Numbered from the stretch's first letter, positions 47,355 to 64,000 are shown. The stretch is 64,000 nucleotides of DNA from Aquila chrysaetos chrysaetos (GCF_900496995.4 NC_044004.1:55954224-56018223), one strand, 5' to 3'. Numbers and translations: made by a program. Notes: generated by a model not told the origin, from the letters alone.

Positions 47355-48284
47355 CTAATTTTCTATTTCAAAAACATTTTCAGAGACCATACTCTTTTGA
47401 AAATGAGTTTCTTAGAAAATAGTCAAAATGCCAAAAAGATATTCAACATGAACAGTGCCCAAACCATAAAAAAAAAGAGTTCAAAGAAAAGTTAAACAAC
47501 AATGGAGTTAAAATCTATTTCATAATCTTACCATTTTAAGTGAAAACCAGTCATGTTTCTCTTAATTTTCTAAAAAAAGTGAGTGGGTTAAGCTTAAGGC
47601 CAAGAGGGTCCAGTTAGGGTTTTCCCATCCCTAGTTAAAAAGGATTTAAATGGTTATAAAACCTAAAGGCAGAGTCCTGGAAACCAGCATGAAAAGGCAG
47701 GGATTGCATTGGCCGGCAGTGGTTAAGAGAGTTCCAGAGAGCAACCTCCTTCTCATCACTGCTCAAAATTACTACTTCGAAATTTGTGAACTCACACAAT
47801 AATCTGCCTTAAAAAAAACATATGCTGGAACAGAGACTACAGGTCAGCTAAGTTTGCATGTGTACTTGTTACTTGGCTGTCATCAAAACCTAGAATAATG
47901 TCTGTGCATCCAAGAGAGAACCACCTGAATGGGAAAAGCAAATAGTACTAAGTTACCAGAACGAGGAATTTCTTTTAATAAGGACCTCCCGTGTCCCCAA
48001 GAAAATGCCATGTTACACTAAGTAAACCAGTTTAATTGAATTATCACACTCATAACCACACACATCATGAAGATTTCTCCCAAAGGTTTCTGAATGATAG
48101 GTAACCTTGGCTCGTATGGATGCTGCCTGACAACTCCTGCCTCGGAGGTTCAAGAGGGCAACCTGAAAACCACTACGCATCACGATAACACTTGCTCCTT
48201 TGCTGCTCCAGAAGCCGAGGACAAAAATGAAAATTTCTATTTTCAATTCCTAGCAAATTGATCCATTTTATAAAGTGGAGTCTA

Positions 48285-48560
48285 TCACGGAAGCTAAAAC
48301 AGCAGAAAGGGCTGAAAATGAGGGAGGCGGTTGTGGCAGCGGAGGGGACAGCCCCGGGAGCCGAGGCAGCGGCAGAGAGAGCCGCCTGAGCGCACCGGGC
48401 AGGGGAGCAAGGCACTGCCCAACGTGGGTGATGGATGCAAGAGCGTACGTACTGGGATATGTTCGTACGTCTGCTGAGGCGCGTAAAGTAGACGTCTTAC
48501 AGTCGTGCATGCTGCTTCTCCACGCACCCATCTTTTGGGGCAGCTATTAAACGCATTACT
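48285..48560. promoter_or_regulatory. Small CpG-rich island inside intron 10
   Basis: About 19 CpGs lie within roughly 275 bp in an otherwise AT-rich intron. The left half is G-rich on the plus strand; the right half has two CGTACG-containing palindromes (near 48444-48450 and 48464-48470) and an AGACGTCT palindrome near 48490. ORFs in three frames cross it, which is expected for CpG-rich DNA, and none is recognised. It could be an enhancer or alternative promoter, but nothing in the sequence proves function. Confidence 0.4.
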
Positions 48561-50889
48561 TCCAGGCATTTCTAACTGTCCACCTAGGCTGTCTTGAAAT
48601 TATGAGCCTGTATCTTAAAGTTCAAACTGAAAGAAACTATGCTCAGAATTATGGCTTTCAAATCTCCCACATATGAAGATAAGGTATAAAAAATACAAAG
48701 ATATAAATAGGCATAAGTGTCTAATTCTAGACAACAAAGAGTGGGAGAAACAGCTGTAATTCAGCTGTAACTGAATTAAATATATTTGTAACAGCTTAAT
48801 GGAAAATTTAAATTAAACAGCAATGATTCAGTTGGGTTCTTCAGGAAATAGAGGGGGTACACTCCTGCCTCAGTTACTACAATCTCACTGAATTGTACTC
48901 TCAAGATACACAAGACATGGTTTTCATCCTTTTTTACTCTGAAAGCACTTAAACACAACTTGTCTTCCCCCCCCCCAAGTGTAACTATCCCTACTTGTTT
49001 ATCACAAATGCACACTGTTCTAGTTGATCTTAGAAGTCTATTCAACTTTTTTCAGTCACTGTTTAACTTCCAGAAAATTTGAGCACTGAAAACTGGAATT
49101 CTAATTTATGACTGAAGTGAAATACAATGCCCTACATTTAAATATAAAATGAGAATGGAAAAAAATACTTAATCATAAAACACAGCAGGCTCAAAGGCAG
49201 TATTTTGTTTCTCATCAATACACATAAAAGGTTACTAAAAACACACTTAAAAGATTTCCTAATTTGTAACAGATCTGTGAAAATGACTTAAAATATTTTC
49301 TGCTTACTAAATATTACTAATGATTTTCTTTATCCTATTTGCTTTTTTAAAACATTATTTGCTAAATAATGCACCTGATATTCACAATGTTTTGTTGCCC
49401 TGTTAGTTTTGACTGAATACTACTAACGTGATATAGTATTTGGATTCTCTAACTAGTTATATATAAAGCTTAGACTCACATTTCAAGTGTGACTACTCCA
49501 GTTTAGTATTCTGAAATTCACCACTACTGCAAATCCTTATGAATTACTTCAGATACACTTAAGCGTGTACTTATGTGAAAGCAAATGGGTCATAACTTTA
49601 GAACTGGCTATGAGTAAAGTAAAAGGGTTAATTTTAGCCTTTGCAAACATTGCCTGATATCCTCTTAAGTTTTTACTTTTCTTTCAATATCTAAACAAAC
49701 CCTATTTGCATGAAGGAACTTGAAAAAAAAATCATGAACACAGCCAAGTTTAAAATCAGAGTGGAAAAATTATTTGGCAGGTAGAATAAAAGCTTTGAAT
49801 CTTAATTCAGTAATTTAACAAGTTCTATTGGATTTCGGATTTGTAGCATCCAAGCACAGATCTTGCAAGTCGGATAGGTAGGACTTAGGTGAAATGTAAT
49901 TTAGGCCTTCAGATTAAGAAACAGATCAATGAAAAAAAACCCTATAAAGTCTGAAAATATTCTGAGATGTAGGATTGAACACATAGAAAACAATATTGAG
50001 TAAAAAAGCCAACCCCAAATGTCTCACTGGTATCCTAATATATTATATATTATCTAATTAAGCACTAGGCAAATTAATTAAACTTAAGCCTTCCAACTTA
50101 TTGAATACCTTTCTTCTGGGCATAAATGGGATCTTCTTATGAATTCCAAAGGGGGGGAAAGAAAAAGATCAGTGATGTTTGTAGAACGAAAATAAAAAAT
50201 AATATAGAACATTTGACAACATCAATGGAAACGCAATGTTTAAGTAAAGTCTGAAAAACAGAAAAGAAACAAATTAGGCAGGAAACATCCAAAAGGAAAG
50301 AAACAGATTGAGAACGATGGGGAAAAAGAAAAAAACCCTTTTCAGCTTAAAGCCTTGTTAGTAGGTTTTGCAGGAAACCAACATGCAGGCAGAAGCTCAG
50401 CAGTGAAGCTTAGCCTCGGTGTTACCACCCACCCCTTGAACGTATACTTTCTCCTACATTATTGCAGCTGCTTCGATAAGGCTTAATCACTTCTCAAAAA
50501 CAGTCCCCCCAGTTTATGTGGGGTGTGCCTGCCTGATGACCCCTCTTTACTTAGTGGTATCAAGCCAAGTCTTCCAATTTACGTCTGATATCTGAAAGAA
50601 TAGCTTACTATCATAGACATGTCTGCTGCTTCTACCAAAACCTGTGCCATCTACCATGCACATGCATTTGTTCAAATGGTCCAGCAGATTACAGTTATCA
50701 AATCCAAATGCCGCCATGGTACAAGTGCAGCACTCGGTGCCCAGGCACAACTGCACCATGACACATGTTTTAGGGGCACTGGTTATCTAGTGTGTGCTGC
50801 TAGGTTGGTCCAGAGGCAGAGCACGCCAATGTGCCGTACTATGGCTTACATGAAAAATGGTTTGGGCATGGAAATAACCCTATCTGGCC

Positions 50890-50917
50890 AAATAAATGAA
50901 TGAATAAATAAATAAAA
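50890..50917. repeat. AATA/AATG tetranucleotide repeat
   Basis: Six to seven imperfect AAAT/GAAT units within intron 10. Confidence 0.8.
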
Positions 50918-51989
50918 AGATCACATTAAAATGCCCCTCTGCCACCAAGTCACAGAGAGTAGGTATACATTGCAGCCCAACCTTGCTGGTTTGGAGGAAG
51001 ACCAAACATAAACCAGTGGGAAAACCCCTCCATTTCTCTCCTAGTTAAAAATTAACTCATTGAAAAGCTAAGGCTTTCTCATCTGCCCAGGCAGTATCAT
51101 GAACACCCTTACCAAGGCATTGGTAAGTAACTGAGACTATAATGATGAGGCCTTTGCTTTTGCTCAGCCAAGCCTCTGTGTTAGTTGGTGCAGAGCTTGC
51201 CCCAAGTGCAGTTTATTGCACTGAAGAGCTGTGGCAAATTTCGTATGCAGCTGTTCACAGCAGAACCAGGTTTTGATCGGCAGGAGGTGCTTGACTTGCT
51301 AATTCTCTTTAGGCTCGGACTACAGCACTGGTACTGGGGAAGCTGTCTTCCAGCTGAGGAATACATGCTGCAGCTAGCACTGTGACAGTGGCTTTTCCAT
51401 GAGAAGGCTGTGAGCTACAATGTTGAAGGCAATACAAAAATTAATGCAGGTAATTTAGGAGTGTCTTTATGCCAAATCATGATAGCGATGCGTACAAAGC
51501 AAGCAGTGCATTTGTGTCAAGTTGTCTATTACATTATTGCACCCTTTTAATTAGCAGCTTAGTTTTTTCAATCAAATTCATGAGGCCAGAAATGATGCTA
51601 ATTAAAATAAAACAGGACTCTGACTATATGCTGGCTAGGTAGAAGTATTTGCAGCTCCTATTGCTAAGCGGTATGTTTGATGCACAAACCATAGAGCACA
51701 CGAGCTAACGTTCACCCATGACATTTTTTGCTGGATCAGATTATATTGCAACCACTATAGCAAACAGGAAAGAGAAAGTACTGCAAGAGGAAACTATCAG
51801 AGATAAGAAAATTTGACCTATCATATCCTCTCATTTTTAAAGCAAGTGAAACCAAAAGGCCAATACAGGCCAGCAGGGACATATGGGATAAAGGGCACTA
51901 CGATTGGTATTTAGGTTTTTTCCCACTAAGCATACACAGAAACTGCCTACAACAAATTGATCAGATCCCCATGATGTGTTTCCTTAAGC

Positions 51990-52006
51990 AAAAAAAAAAA
52001 AAAAAA
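51990..52006. repeat. Poly-A run of 17
   Basis: An A homopolymer in intron 10. No retroposed gene sequence was recognised upstream of it. Confidence 0.9.
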
Positions 52007-52085
52007 GGAGAAAAGAAAAAGGGACTGCATGCTGTTGAGCATCCTGCTCATGGCTAGATGCAACATGCATGACTCAGAACCAAAA

Positions 52086-52103
52086 AATAATAATAATAAT
52101 AAT
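52086..52103. repeat. AAT trinucleotide repeat
   Basis: About five to six AAT units within intron 10, followed by an A-run. Confidence 0.85.
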
Positions 52104-52876
52104 TAAAAAAAAGGGCTCACAAGAACACCATGCAGTGAGGTCAGGCAATACTGATGGGGCTTTGTTTTGAAGGGGGAAGTGAGAGGGGAAGACAGAGGGC
52201 GAGAAAGTATAAGAGAAGATAACAAATGAATGAAATGAATGATCAGTGCAAACCATAGTGATGGATCATTCTCATTACATGTGGGAACCCAGGTCAGGGC
52301 ATGTTCAAACTGCAAGGAGAGAAAGGAAATCAGCAGCGAGCCCTGAAAACTACTGATGATATAAAAATAATCAATGATTTTAAAGAATCATTCCATCAAA
52401 CAAAATGCATCTGCTGTTGCAGAAATCAGGCATTTCCTTCTATGGGAAATGCTGCTAAAGAAAAATGTCAGTGGGCAAATAGGACTGTACTGCTGCAGTC
52501 CTCCAAGGAAGCTGGACAGAAATTATTGAAGAAGAATAGTGGACATGTTGAACCACTACAAGACTGTCGATGTACAGCCCTTAAAGAAACAGTTTTAAGC
52601 TGATAATCATTCCAGTCTCTTTCATCAAGAACACAAATGAAATACATTTTGTCTTTTCTCCCCCAAAAGGCAAGACTCTAAGGAAAAAAAATAAGAAAAG
52701 AGAAGGAACTCAACTATCTCTGAGAAAAAAAGGATTTTCCTTTGTTGTGCAGGTAATACATCAGAACCCACCATGAAATCATTAAAGACATCAGCCTCTA
52801 TTTAAATTTAAATCAACCCTCAAATTTACTTTTATGCCCGAATCCTCCAGTCTCTTCCATGTGTACGATCCCCACG

Positions 52877-52898
52877 AGCCCACTGCTTCCAGTGGGCT
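52877..52898. other. Perfect inverted repeat, 9-bp stem with CTTC loop
   Basis: AGCCCACTG, CTTC, CAGTGGGCT form an uninterrupted GC-rich stem-loop on either strand, within intron 10. A stem of this size is expected a few times by chance in 64 kb, so function is not claimed. Confidence 0.6.
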
Positions 52899-55046
52899 GA
52901 AGGTACAAGCGTGCACCCACAGCAAGCTGCAGCACCAGCGCCATGGATCCCATTTTACAACTCCAAGGGGATTATCCGGGAAAGCAGACATGAACATAGG
53001 CTAGCTCTGGTTTTAGCTACACATGCTAAACAAGACGACATTTCTAATATCTTTCTTAACATAATGTTTTACACAGAAAAATCATTCATACAGAAAAAAC
53101 CTGAAAGCAGATTTAGAGAACAGTATTAGCATTACAGTACCAGGAATGGTTTAATTATGCCTTATCTGGAAACTTTAACGCTGTTAGATATCGTTGTGCA
53201 GTACACACCCATGCAAGCCCAGAGGATTTCGGCCTGACTCCCTGCTTAGACACCTGCAATGCTGCAAACTCCACGTCTGGAGGAGTGCTGTGGTAAAAAC
53301 CCCAGGGAGACGCGGTGGGGTTCACCCTCCTCCCAGAAAAACCGCAGTAGATGCGGAGACCTCCTGCAGCCGGAGAGGGCTGCTGTCCCCAAAGACCCCT
53401 AATGCCTCATCATTTCTGACTCTACTTTGGAAAAGGTGCTCCTGAACCGTAGCTTAAGGCATGGGAACGCTGACGCACTAAAATTTTCAAAAAGGACTAC
53501 AGGCATTGGCCTATCTGTGCTCAATGGAAGTTTATAGTACAACTTTAAAAGAAAGTATTAGGCCAGCGCTGAATTAATTTAAAAATCCTTCCCATAAAGC
53601 CTTTGCTTTGGCATTGCATTCAGTGGGATTTCAGCCTGCACTTAAGTGCTTTCTTGAGCCAAGGATTTTAAGCACGTGGTTTTGTTGCTACTGTATTTAA
53701 TTTGACACAGTTTTTACTCATTGTGTGCCTCCGTACTGTTTCACATGCTGCTTTAATTACACAGTAGCTACTTATTTAAATTTCATGAGAAAAAAAATTG
53801 GGCACAATATGCAAACAGGTGTTTTCTTCTCTCCACTGATTACTGGTTTCAATAAATTCAGTCTTTGTCCCAAGTCCTGCAAGATAATAGTTCACGTCCA
53901 CACTCCGTGGTGGATGCAGAACAGGGAATTCCATCTGGCTATTCAGAGTAAAATCAAACTGCTATCATCCATACTCCTCTCCATCACAAAGGAAACATTT
54001 GTCAAAACCTGTGCTCTAGCTTCCCCTTCCAAAGATTAAAAATAAAGACCTTGAGAGAGAAGTTTAATTATTAATTACAACTTCATTAAATATTTGTCTT
54101 CCTTGAAAGTTCTTCATTCTCCCTGTTCATTCATTCTACCTACAAACATCCGGAGAATATTTGGGTTTTTTTCCAGGTTCTGGGGTTTTTTTATTTTTTT
54201 AATATTTCTGTTCTTTTCCTAAATATTTTGTTTTTTAAACACTGTAAGCATTCCTAATAAGAATGTTAGGGATGCATGGGATTTTTTTCAGTTTTGCTCA
54301 AATGAGAAGGGACATTTTGGAGAGCTGCAATTTACTCTTGCACAGCCTAACAGAAAATAATGTCTAATAAAATAAATTGACTTCTAAGAATCCCCAAATT
54401 GCAAGATATAAAGTATCATTTACAGTCAAACCAACAGGTACAAGGCAACTTATCATCATATAAACTCCAACCCAAATAACAACAGAAGTGACCATTCCTC
54501 TCTTAGCAGAAATGTCAGGTCATAACATTTCTCTATCTGTTTTCACATTTATTTTTATTGATTCTACTGCTTCTTAAAGCCTTTTAGATACACAAGTGCA
54601 TTAAAAGAGGCGACTAATGAAATATTTCAAGTCTTCCAAAGTTGTGGTACCGATGTTTTGCAAGTAGCTCTGCAGGAAGCTTATTTCATTATAGGAAGAT
54701 CATTTCATTGATACAATTAAATTTTCTATGGAAATCCCTGGGATCTTATGCATGAAATCAACATCTAACCTCTTCGTGACAACACAAACCAGATTTCCCG
54801 GAGGGAAATACTTTTTTTTTTTTTTTACCAAAAGACTGAGACCAAGGAAAGGGTTAGAACAGGACAGAAGATCTCTTAATTCTTTCCAAAGCATGCAGTA
54901 AACAAATCCACTGGAGTCTAGCACAACAGTTGCTTTCAGCGGCACAGAAATTAAATGGGACTCAGAAAATTATCCCACAGTTAGTAAATAAACTTTTAAA
55001 GTAGTTTCAAGGCAAAGAATCTCAACCAAGGGCAGGAGGCTCTTAC

Positions 55047-55121
55047 CATCAAACCCATCTTCCTCTGTCCCCAATTCATCATCTGAGCAGATGTTCAGCA
55101 CATTCACCAGCATCTCTGTCA
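55047..55121 (-). CDS. PPP3CA: Calcineurin A alpha, exon 10 (end of B-binding helix and acidic linker)
   Basis: This 75-nt exon has an acceptor CCATTTTAG and a donor GTAAGA. It completes a Val codon from exon 9 and then encodes [11 protein letters not shown], the C-terminal end of the B-subunit-binding helix. An acidic linker follows, [13 protein letters not shown], and the last base begins a Gly codon. Residues are about 361-386. Compared with human as I remember it, the linker has Thr for Ser after Leu-Gly, a conservative change. The phases at both ends fit the neighbouring exons exactly, so the reading frame is secure. Confidence 0.97.
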
Positions 55122-57941
<2,820 letters not shown>

Positions 57942-58033
57942 TCAGCCACGTGCGTGTGACTGGCTACCAGACCAGTAACACTCACAGCACACACAGCCTG
58001 CAGAGCTGCTCATCAGCTTTCAACCACTTGACC

Positions 58034-58052
58034 CAGCAGCAGCAGCAGCAGC
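58034..58052. repeat. (CAG)6 trinucleotide repeat
   Basis: Six CAG units on the plus strand (CTG on the PPP3CA transcript strand), in an intron and therefore non-coding. The length is in the ordinary range. Confidence 0.9.
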
Positions 58053-58498
58053 ACTTGACTGCTAGTTATGATAGAATACAGCCTCAAAGAAGCTGCAAGC
58101 CATTTCCAGTCTGAAAGCGGTGTCGCCAGCTTTCCCTGGCACTAAGGTGGGTTGGTAAGTGAATTAATAACTCTGAATAGTCACAAACGTAGGCTCTGGG
58201 ATCTGCCACCAGCAGGGAACGAGGCAGAGTATCCACAAGCACCCATTTCACACAGTTATCTGAGCTCCTCACAACCATACTTCGGAGATAACAGAGAAAA
58301 GCATTCATCACTCAGAGTTTGAATGCTGCTCTTCCAATGAACATTTTCGACATATTTCATTCATAGTATTGTACAACAGATGATTCTTTCTTCTCGTATT
58401 ATTCAAACGCTAGGCACACGAGACTGTGCTCCCTATAGTATGAATGAATACTAATACGATTTGTCTTACGCCATTTAAAGTTCACATCATTCTTGTCA

Positions 58499-58519
58499 AC
58501 ACACACACACACACACACA
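58499..58519. repeat. (AC)10 microsatellite
   Basis: An uninterrupted AC dinucleotide repeat in intron 8, likely length-polymorphic. Confidence 0.95.
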
Positions 58520-61500
58520 AGACAACTATGTTTGCTAAAGGGCAGAAATACAGATACTTATGCCACAGCCAATTTTTAAAGCACTATGCCAAGTTTAGTG
58601 TTAACCTGTGTTAATGGACTTCAGGTTTGTATCTGAAACGGGATCTGATTAACCTGTTTTGCAATATTAATAGAATAAAGTAAATCAAAGTATTACAAAG
58701 CATATCAGTAAGAAACAGCTATTTATTTCTAGAAGAGACCATAGCTGTACATAGGCCCAGTGCAGTCAGCAGTCAGATGGAAGAGGGAAAGGCTGAATGT
58801 GGCTTGGGTATAACTGAGATGGCAGAGAGTGCAGGCAGGAGAGAAAGGGACAATATCAGTTTGGCTAGGAAGGAGGAAAGTAATCATGTTGAAAATGTGG
58901 CAGATAAAATACAGTGAACTCTACAATAAGCCTACATAACTGCCCTTATCAAAACTAATTTTCCAAAGCATGAAGTTTGCCCAACACTATGCTAACACTA
59001 TGTTCCACACCAAATGTAGACTTTCATGCACTTTTAAATTTTTTGTATAGCAATAAGTGGTTATTAAGGTGCTGTAGATTACTCAAACCTCAGGCCATTC
59101 ATTGAGACCACTTGGAATAACACAGAATGGGGGTGGGTTCAGCAGCTGTTTGTATTACAGGTCTATATGTTAAATTAATGTGTTGAGGGAGAGCTTTCAA
59201 TAATATGGTCTTTCAATAAAAATCATCCAGTGCTGCTTTCTATTGTTCACTTTATGGGCCAACTGCCTCAGCTTGGGAAACACTAAAACTAAATCTCATT
59301 CCTTCCTTCTCCTTTTTTTCTTTTTTTTCCCTCTTCTTTTCTGTCTTCTTGCAAAGACACATGTAATGTAAAATCTTAATAATGCAGTTACTCAACCTGG
59401 TAACAGTATCTCTAACCTAATTAGGGTATATTTTAATTTTCAGAATCTGTTTCCTGAAATTCAGTAATTTCTAAATTGCACAGACACAGAATACATCTGT
59501 TCTTGGATGTGAACAGAGCCATTTATGAAATAGAAGAGCAAGTATTTCTTTGCTCATGGAGAAAAAGGTAATTTTGACATGACCACGAAAACCAGAGGGA
59601 CTCATAACTATCCTGAACACAAAGACATAGAAGTTTTTAAATACAGTTACAGGAGACGGCAGGCAGGATCTGTAATAAACATGGGACTAAACAGTCAACA
59701 CAAGCTGAAGCTTCCATCCACTGTAAAAGGTGCTGGCACTTTACATTTTTATTACCAGAAAAATAAGGGAGGGGTTTCACTTTTTAAAAGACAGCTCAGT
59801 TAACTTTACATGAAGTAAATCTCACCACTAGCATTTACATATAGTTCTGAACGCAATTGCCGCTCAGTTGCTTACTCTCATGTAGACAGTGCTGACTTCA
59901 CTACGTGCTGCTGGTCATCACCCAATCTTGTAACCATTCTAGTTCTGTAGCTGAAGATGAGCTGTCATCAAATACTTTTTATGCTAGAGACAATATACTG
60001 CACATACTGGAAGACATGTATGTAACTTTACATAAATCATCTTCAATTTGCCTTTATAAGCTAGGAATTAAGCCATCCTGATGAGATCTAGTAACATGTG
60101 ACTGGTTCTCCTCAGCTTTAGTCAAAGAAAAATGAATCAAGAAAGCAACACGATAATGCCTTCATAAATGATGAAACACCATGAATCAAAAGTACATCAG
60201 AAATATACCACACCAAAGACAAGTAGAGAAGGAGGTATATGATACTTTGTTTTCCCCTTTCCTCCAGCCTTCCCACCTGTGGCTCCCCCGCGAGGAACAT
60301 AGTTCCAGGGGCTGGTTATCATTTAACAGCCAGCAATGAAGTTGCACGACTGCAATATGACACAGCACCATAGGAAATGCAGTGTATTGCAACGTTGACT
60401 GAAGGGGGTGACAATTTCTTCTGATTATTCATCCCCTTCCATTGACTACAGTGTGCGTCAATCAGAGAAGAAACTTTTTTTGATGCACTAGACTGTTGCT
60501 TCCCACAAAAAACGAATAGGTTGCTAAATGTCTTCCATTTTGTGCCCAATGACAGAGTCCAGAGTGACCTGGGATTTTCTGAAGCCTACTCAATGACAGA
60601 CACAGAAAACGGCTCGCTAACATTTACGCAAACTTCTGCCAGGCAGACACCCTCCATTTAAATAAACCACATTTGACTCTTACCCATCCTAGTCTGACAG
60701 TTGGCAGCCATTCTGCTGCTCAGTAAAATAAAAATGGCTTAATACTGCTATTAGCAAAAAATGAGAAAACTAGTGTCGATGCTTTTAATATTTCCATCAC
60801 TTTTTGGCTGAAATTACATATGGCAGATCGAAATTCATTCTCCTTCTATTACAGTGACACAATTGCATAATAAAAATAAATAGTTTGTGGCTTTACAGCA
60901 AAAATGAGTCAAAACCACAAAAAAGGACCACTTAATGGTTGTGAAGATTCATTTAGAAGGACTAAAACTTCAAATTCATCATCTCAGTGAGCTGAGGTAG
61001 TTCCCCTTCCCACTATTTCTTCTATTTATCCATTAAGTCTATTTCTAAATTCTGTGCAAGTTGAATAAATCATTTTTACAAGGAACTTTTAAAACTGGCC
61101 TCTAAAAAAGCCTGAACCATAAGCAGAACAGTTGGAAAACATCAAAAATTAAATACAAATGGCTTTAGTTGGGTTTGGGTTTTTTTAAGGGAAGATAATT
61201 TATTTTGAGATTACTGTAAAAAAAAACCAAAAAACTTCACACCACCTTAATTTATATACCTGAATATCTTACAAAAGCAAGTTCCAATAACAGTATTTAA
61301 AAACTATTCTCCTCTGTAAATGACCTGTACAGCTCCCCCACAAATGACTTCAAAAGCTACTTGAAGAAAAATAACACTATACAATAGAGCAGGGTAATAA
61401 CAGAGACAGAATTCCTCTAAAATAACACTATTCTTAAAAGAATAAAATAAAGTAGGGTAGTTACCAGTATCACAAATACTTTTCTGAATTTTTAATTTAA

Positions 61501-64000
61501 AATCTTCCATTTACAAGCACAAGGTAACTAATGAAGATGATATTTGACATTAAACAAACTGGCTCTTGTTATGATTGTGCAGTTCTGACTACTGCTTAGT
61601 AGTCAGAAGAAGAAAACTTGGCCCGGATCAAGAAGAAAATGCTTCTCAGATAACAGCAGGAGTGCCCCTGAACTATTCTGGCCCCTTGCTTTCTTTTGGT
61701 CATAGCTCTTTTTTTCCCTCTCTTTTGGCTCAGAAAAGGTTTGGGGGTTTCACTTCTGCTTCATTTCTTAGTCCACATTAACTTGATGCCTAAGTAGCTA
61801 TAGGAGACCCCAGCTACCCTGAAAGAGGAGGAATCTTTCGAAGGCTATATGACTACAGGCCACACAGTCACTGATGGAGGAGACAGAAGAAAGTGGGTTG
61901 GGTTCCTTTGGTTATGAAACCCGTAACTGAGGAAAACCTGACTCTCTTCAACGTTTGCTTATTATTCCAGGCTGCAACCTCTATACTTTTCTTTCCAAAC
62001 GTATACTCAGACAGATGCTAGCAGAGCAAGCCACCAGCCACAGTTTTATCGTGTATAATCACCAACCAGAACAAGAATCTTATTTTATTATTCTTAACAG
62101 CCACACACATTTTAACCTAATTTTGGTACTCGCTGTTGTAAATGAGTTTTAGAAGCTAATGTTTTGTAAAGTGAAGATGTGCAGATATCCCAAATGACAT
62201 TATACTTCTTCCCAGTGCTAGTAAACTGAGATATCGGATGCTGAAATCACATCAGAGTGAAATGAAACACTAACGCAGCAGGCGAAGGGCATTCGCACTG
62301 TTTAGCTTTAAGCACTTAACATAGGTACCTGAGGCTAGAAATACAGGTGGTGAAAAATGTGCAGGTAAGAAACCTCCTTCCTTCAGCTAGAAATGGGGAC
62401 AGCTCTTCTAACCTTCTCAGGGTCAAATATAAGCACCTAGTGCCATCTGAGACTCCCTGGGATATCTCCTTGTTAAAGTTGAGCCAGGATTGCCCCTGTC
62501 TCCTGTGTCATACCTGTCAGATCTGAGTGGATGTCTCAGACCCCGCTGGCACCTCAAAGGGCGCTTTAAAAGCCTCTATGTTGGGAGGTGGATTAAGGCC
62601 TTAAGCAACGTGAACAACATCAAACTGTGAGACAGATAGTTCAAAATTACCCAAAGACATTACATATCCTGCTTCAAGATCTGCTGAATCATTTTTCAGT
62701 ATAAATTAATTGATAACATTTCAACCGGAGGAAAAAAAAAAAGAAGAGCATGGTAGAAATACTAGCCCAGAACGAACTACATGTTTTTAGACAAACAATC
62801 TCAGAATAATTTTAGCAAACAAGTTAACTAATTTTCTTGTAATTTTTTTCAGGAAACTCACCCTGTATTTAGAAAATAAATGCAGTGAAAGTCTCTCAAA
62901 TTCTTCATACCTAAGAAAGAATTTCAATTTCTGATTTAATGCTGAATTAACTTCAGCATTTACTGTGCAACTGGGAACAGTGCCTTCTGCTCCAGCAGAG
63001 TTGCTAAGTAACCACAGCGTTTTCTGCCCAAGACAGGTCAGGGATAAGGGTTAGTAAAATGCTTAAGGAGTTTAAACATTATCAAAAGGAAAAAAATGAT
63101 TTACTATACAAGGTAATGATGTAAATAATCTGGTACAGAAGCGGGGCTAATTGCAGTTGGGAAAATCTTCCCTTACCGAATTCTGAAGATTTTTATTTTG
63201 CATGTGCAATTGCATCTTCCAAAGAAAGAGCGCAATAGCGTTCCAGATTTTACCAATAGACTGCAAAAATCACTTCTGGCAAACTTCTCTGCATCGGCAA
63301 TGAGATGACCTAGATACCCTGACAGCTCCTCTTTAAAAGCTTTTGTTTCCATGACAAGGCATCATCACAACAGCAGAGATAAAGCATGAAAGAAAACTGA
63401 TAGGGCAAACAGAAGGTTACACCACTTTTCTTTCTCCCAAAGTGCTATTATTTCTCAAAGATCATCCTTGTCTTCCAGGTATATTACTCTGCCTTTTTCC
63501 AATATGAAAATAATTTTCCTGTTAGATCCATTTGGATCGGGTACATTTCTTAACATGTATCTATGGTATGCCACATGCTGATACTTTATACATGCTTCAT
63601 TGACATATTTCTTATCCGATACATTAACAAGCATACCGATGTACAGCTGGTTTTGATTCTTCTAGTATCCCAAACTCCCCTGCATACTTTTGTTGTTTCT
63701 TTCCTTCATCTGCTTTTCCTTTCAGCAACACCACGTGTATGTTGCAGCATGCTAGGAGAGGCATCACGTTGTTTTTTTCGATAGCTTCAGATTCTTGGGT
63801 GGTTAACTCACCACTACAAAACCTAATCTTTTAAAAGTGTTCGAAAGATAATAGTCTGTCTTTAGACAGCTAGTTAAAATTGTTCACTCAGCCAAAAAGC
63901 ATGCACTTACTGAAGTGACAGCCAGACACTAAAATATGAAGTATTGCTAATGATTTACAAATAAATTGCCTGCCTCTGTTTAACTTCTGTAAAATCTTTC

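Noticed and set aside
52430-52452. 8-bp inverted repeat GCATTTCC/GGAAATGC with a 7-nt loop
   Set aside because: Stems of this length and loop are expected several times by chance in 64 kb.
58034-58052. (CAG)6 as a possible coding or disease-type expansion
   Set aside because: It is intronic and short; no exon lies there.

Overview
The window is vertebrate nuclear DNA, most probably from a bird. Two things show this. A clear CR1 (chicken repeat 1) LINE fragment lies at about 31.2-31.7 kb, with a second CR1 3' tail at 55.7 kb. A multi-exon gene with GT-AG introns on the minus strand encodes the C-terminal part of calcineurin A alpha (PPP3CA). There are no operons, ribosome binding sites or long uninterrupted ORFs; almost all ORFs of 60-250 codons here are chance ORFs in non-coding DNA.

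Layout. From 1 to about 35.06 kb I find no recognisable gene. This is the 3' flank of PPP3CA, where the mammalian neighbour is EMCN; no EMCN exon was recognised. It is a mosaic of AT-rich DNA and GC/CpG-rich patches (about 7.3-8.0, 11.4-11.7, 20.0-21.7, 23.4-24.5, 27.2-27.8 and 28.5-28.9 kb), with simple repeats and one CR1 insertion. From 35.06 kb to the right edge the window lies inside PPP3CA, read right to left. It holds a 3' UTR of about 1.56 kb, six coding exons and AT-rich introns. The 5' part of the gene (promoter, exons 1-8, most of the phosphatase domain) lies beyond 64 kb.

The six exons (57782-57907, 55047-55121, 47008-47092, 42811-42908, 40055-40084, 36625-36818) join in frame with conserved phases. 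They encode 201 complete residues, about 320-520 of the full-length protein. In order these carry the calcineurin B-binding helix, the calmodulin-binding helix, the linker autoinhibitory segment, a 10-residue cassette known to be alternatively spliced, and the autoinhibitory domain with the C-terminal tail. This is the regulatory half of the Ca2+/calmodulin-activated phosphatase. The C-terminal tail appears one residue shorter than the mammalian protein as I remember it.

I did not find a convincing new biological system. The observations most worth checking are two CpG-enriched islands inside introns (36.87-37.53 and 48.28-48.56 kb), a TATA- and CpG-containing block at 7.3-8.0 kb, a canonical RFX X-box at 24.375 kb, and the C-terminal codon deletion.
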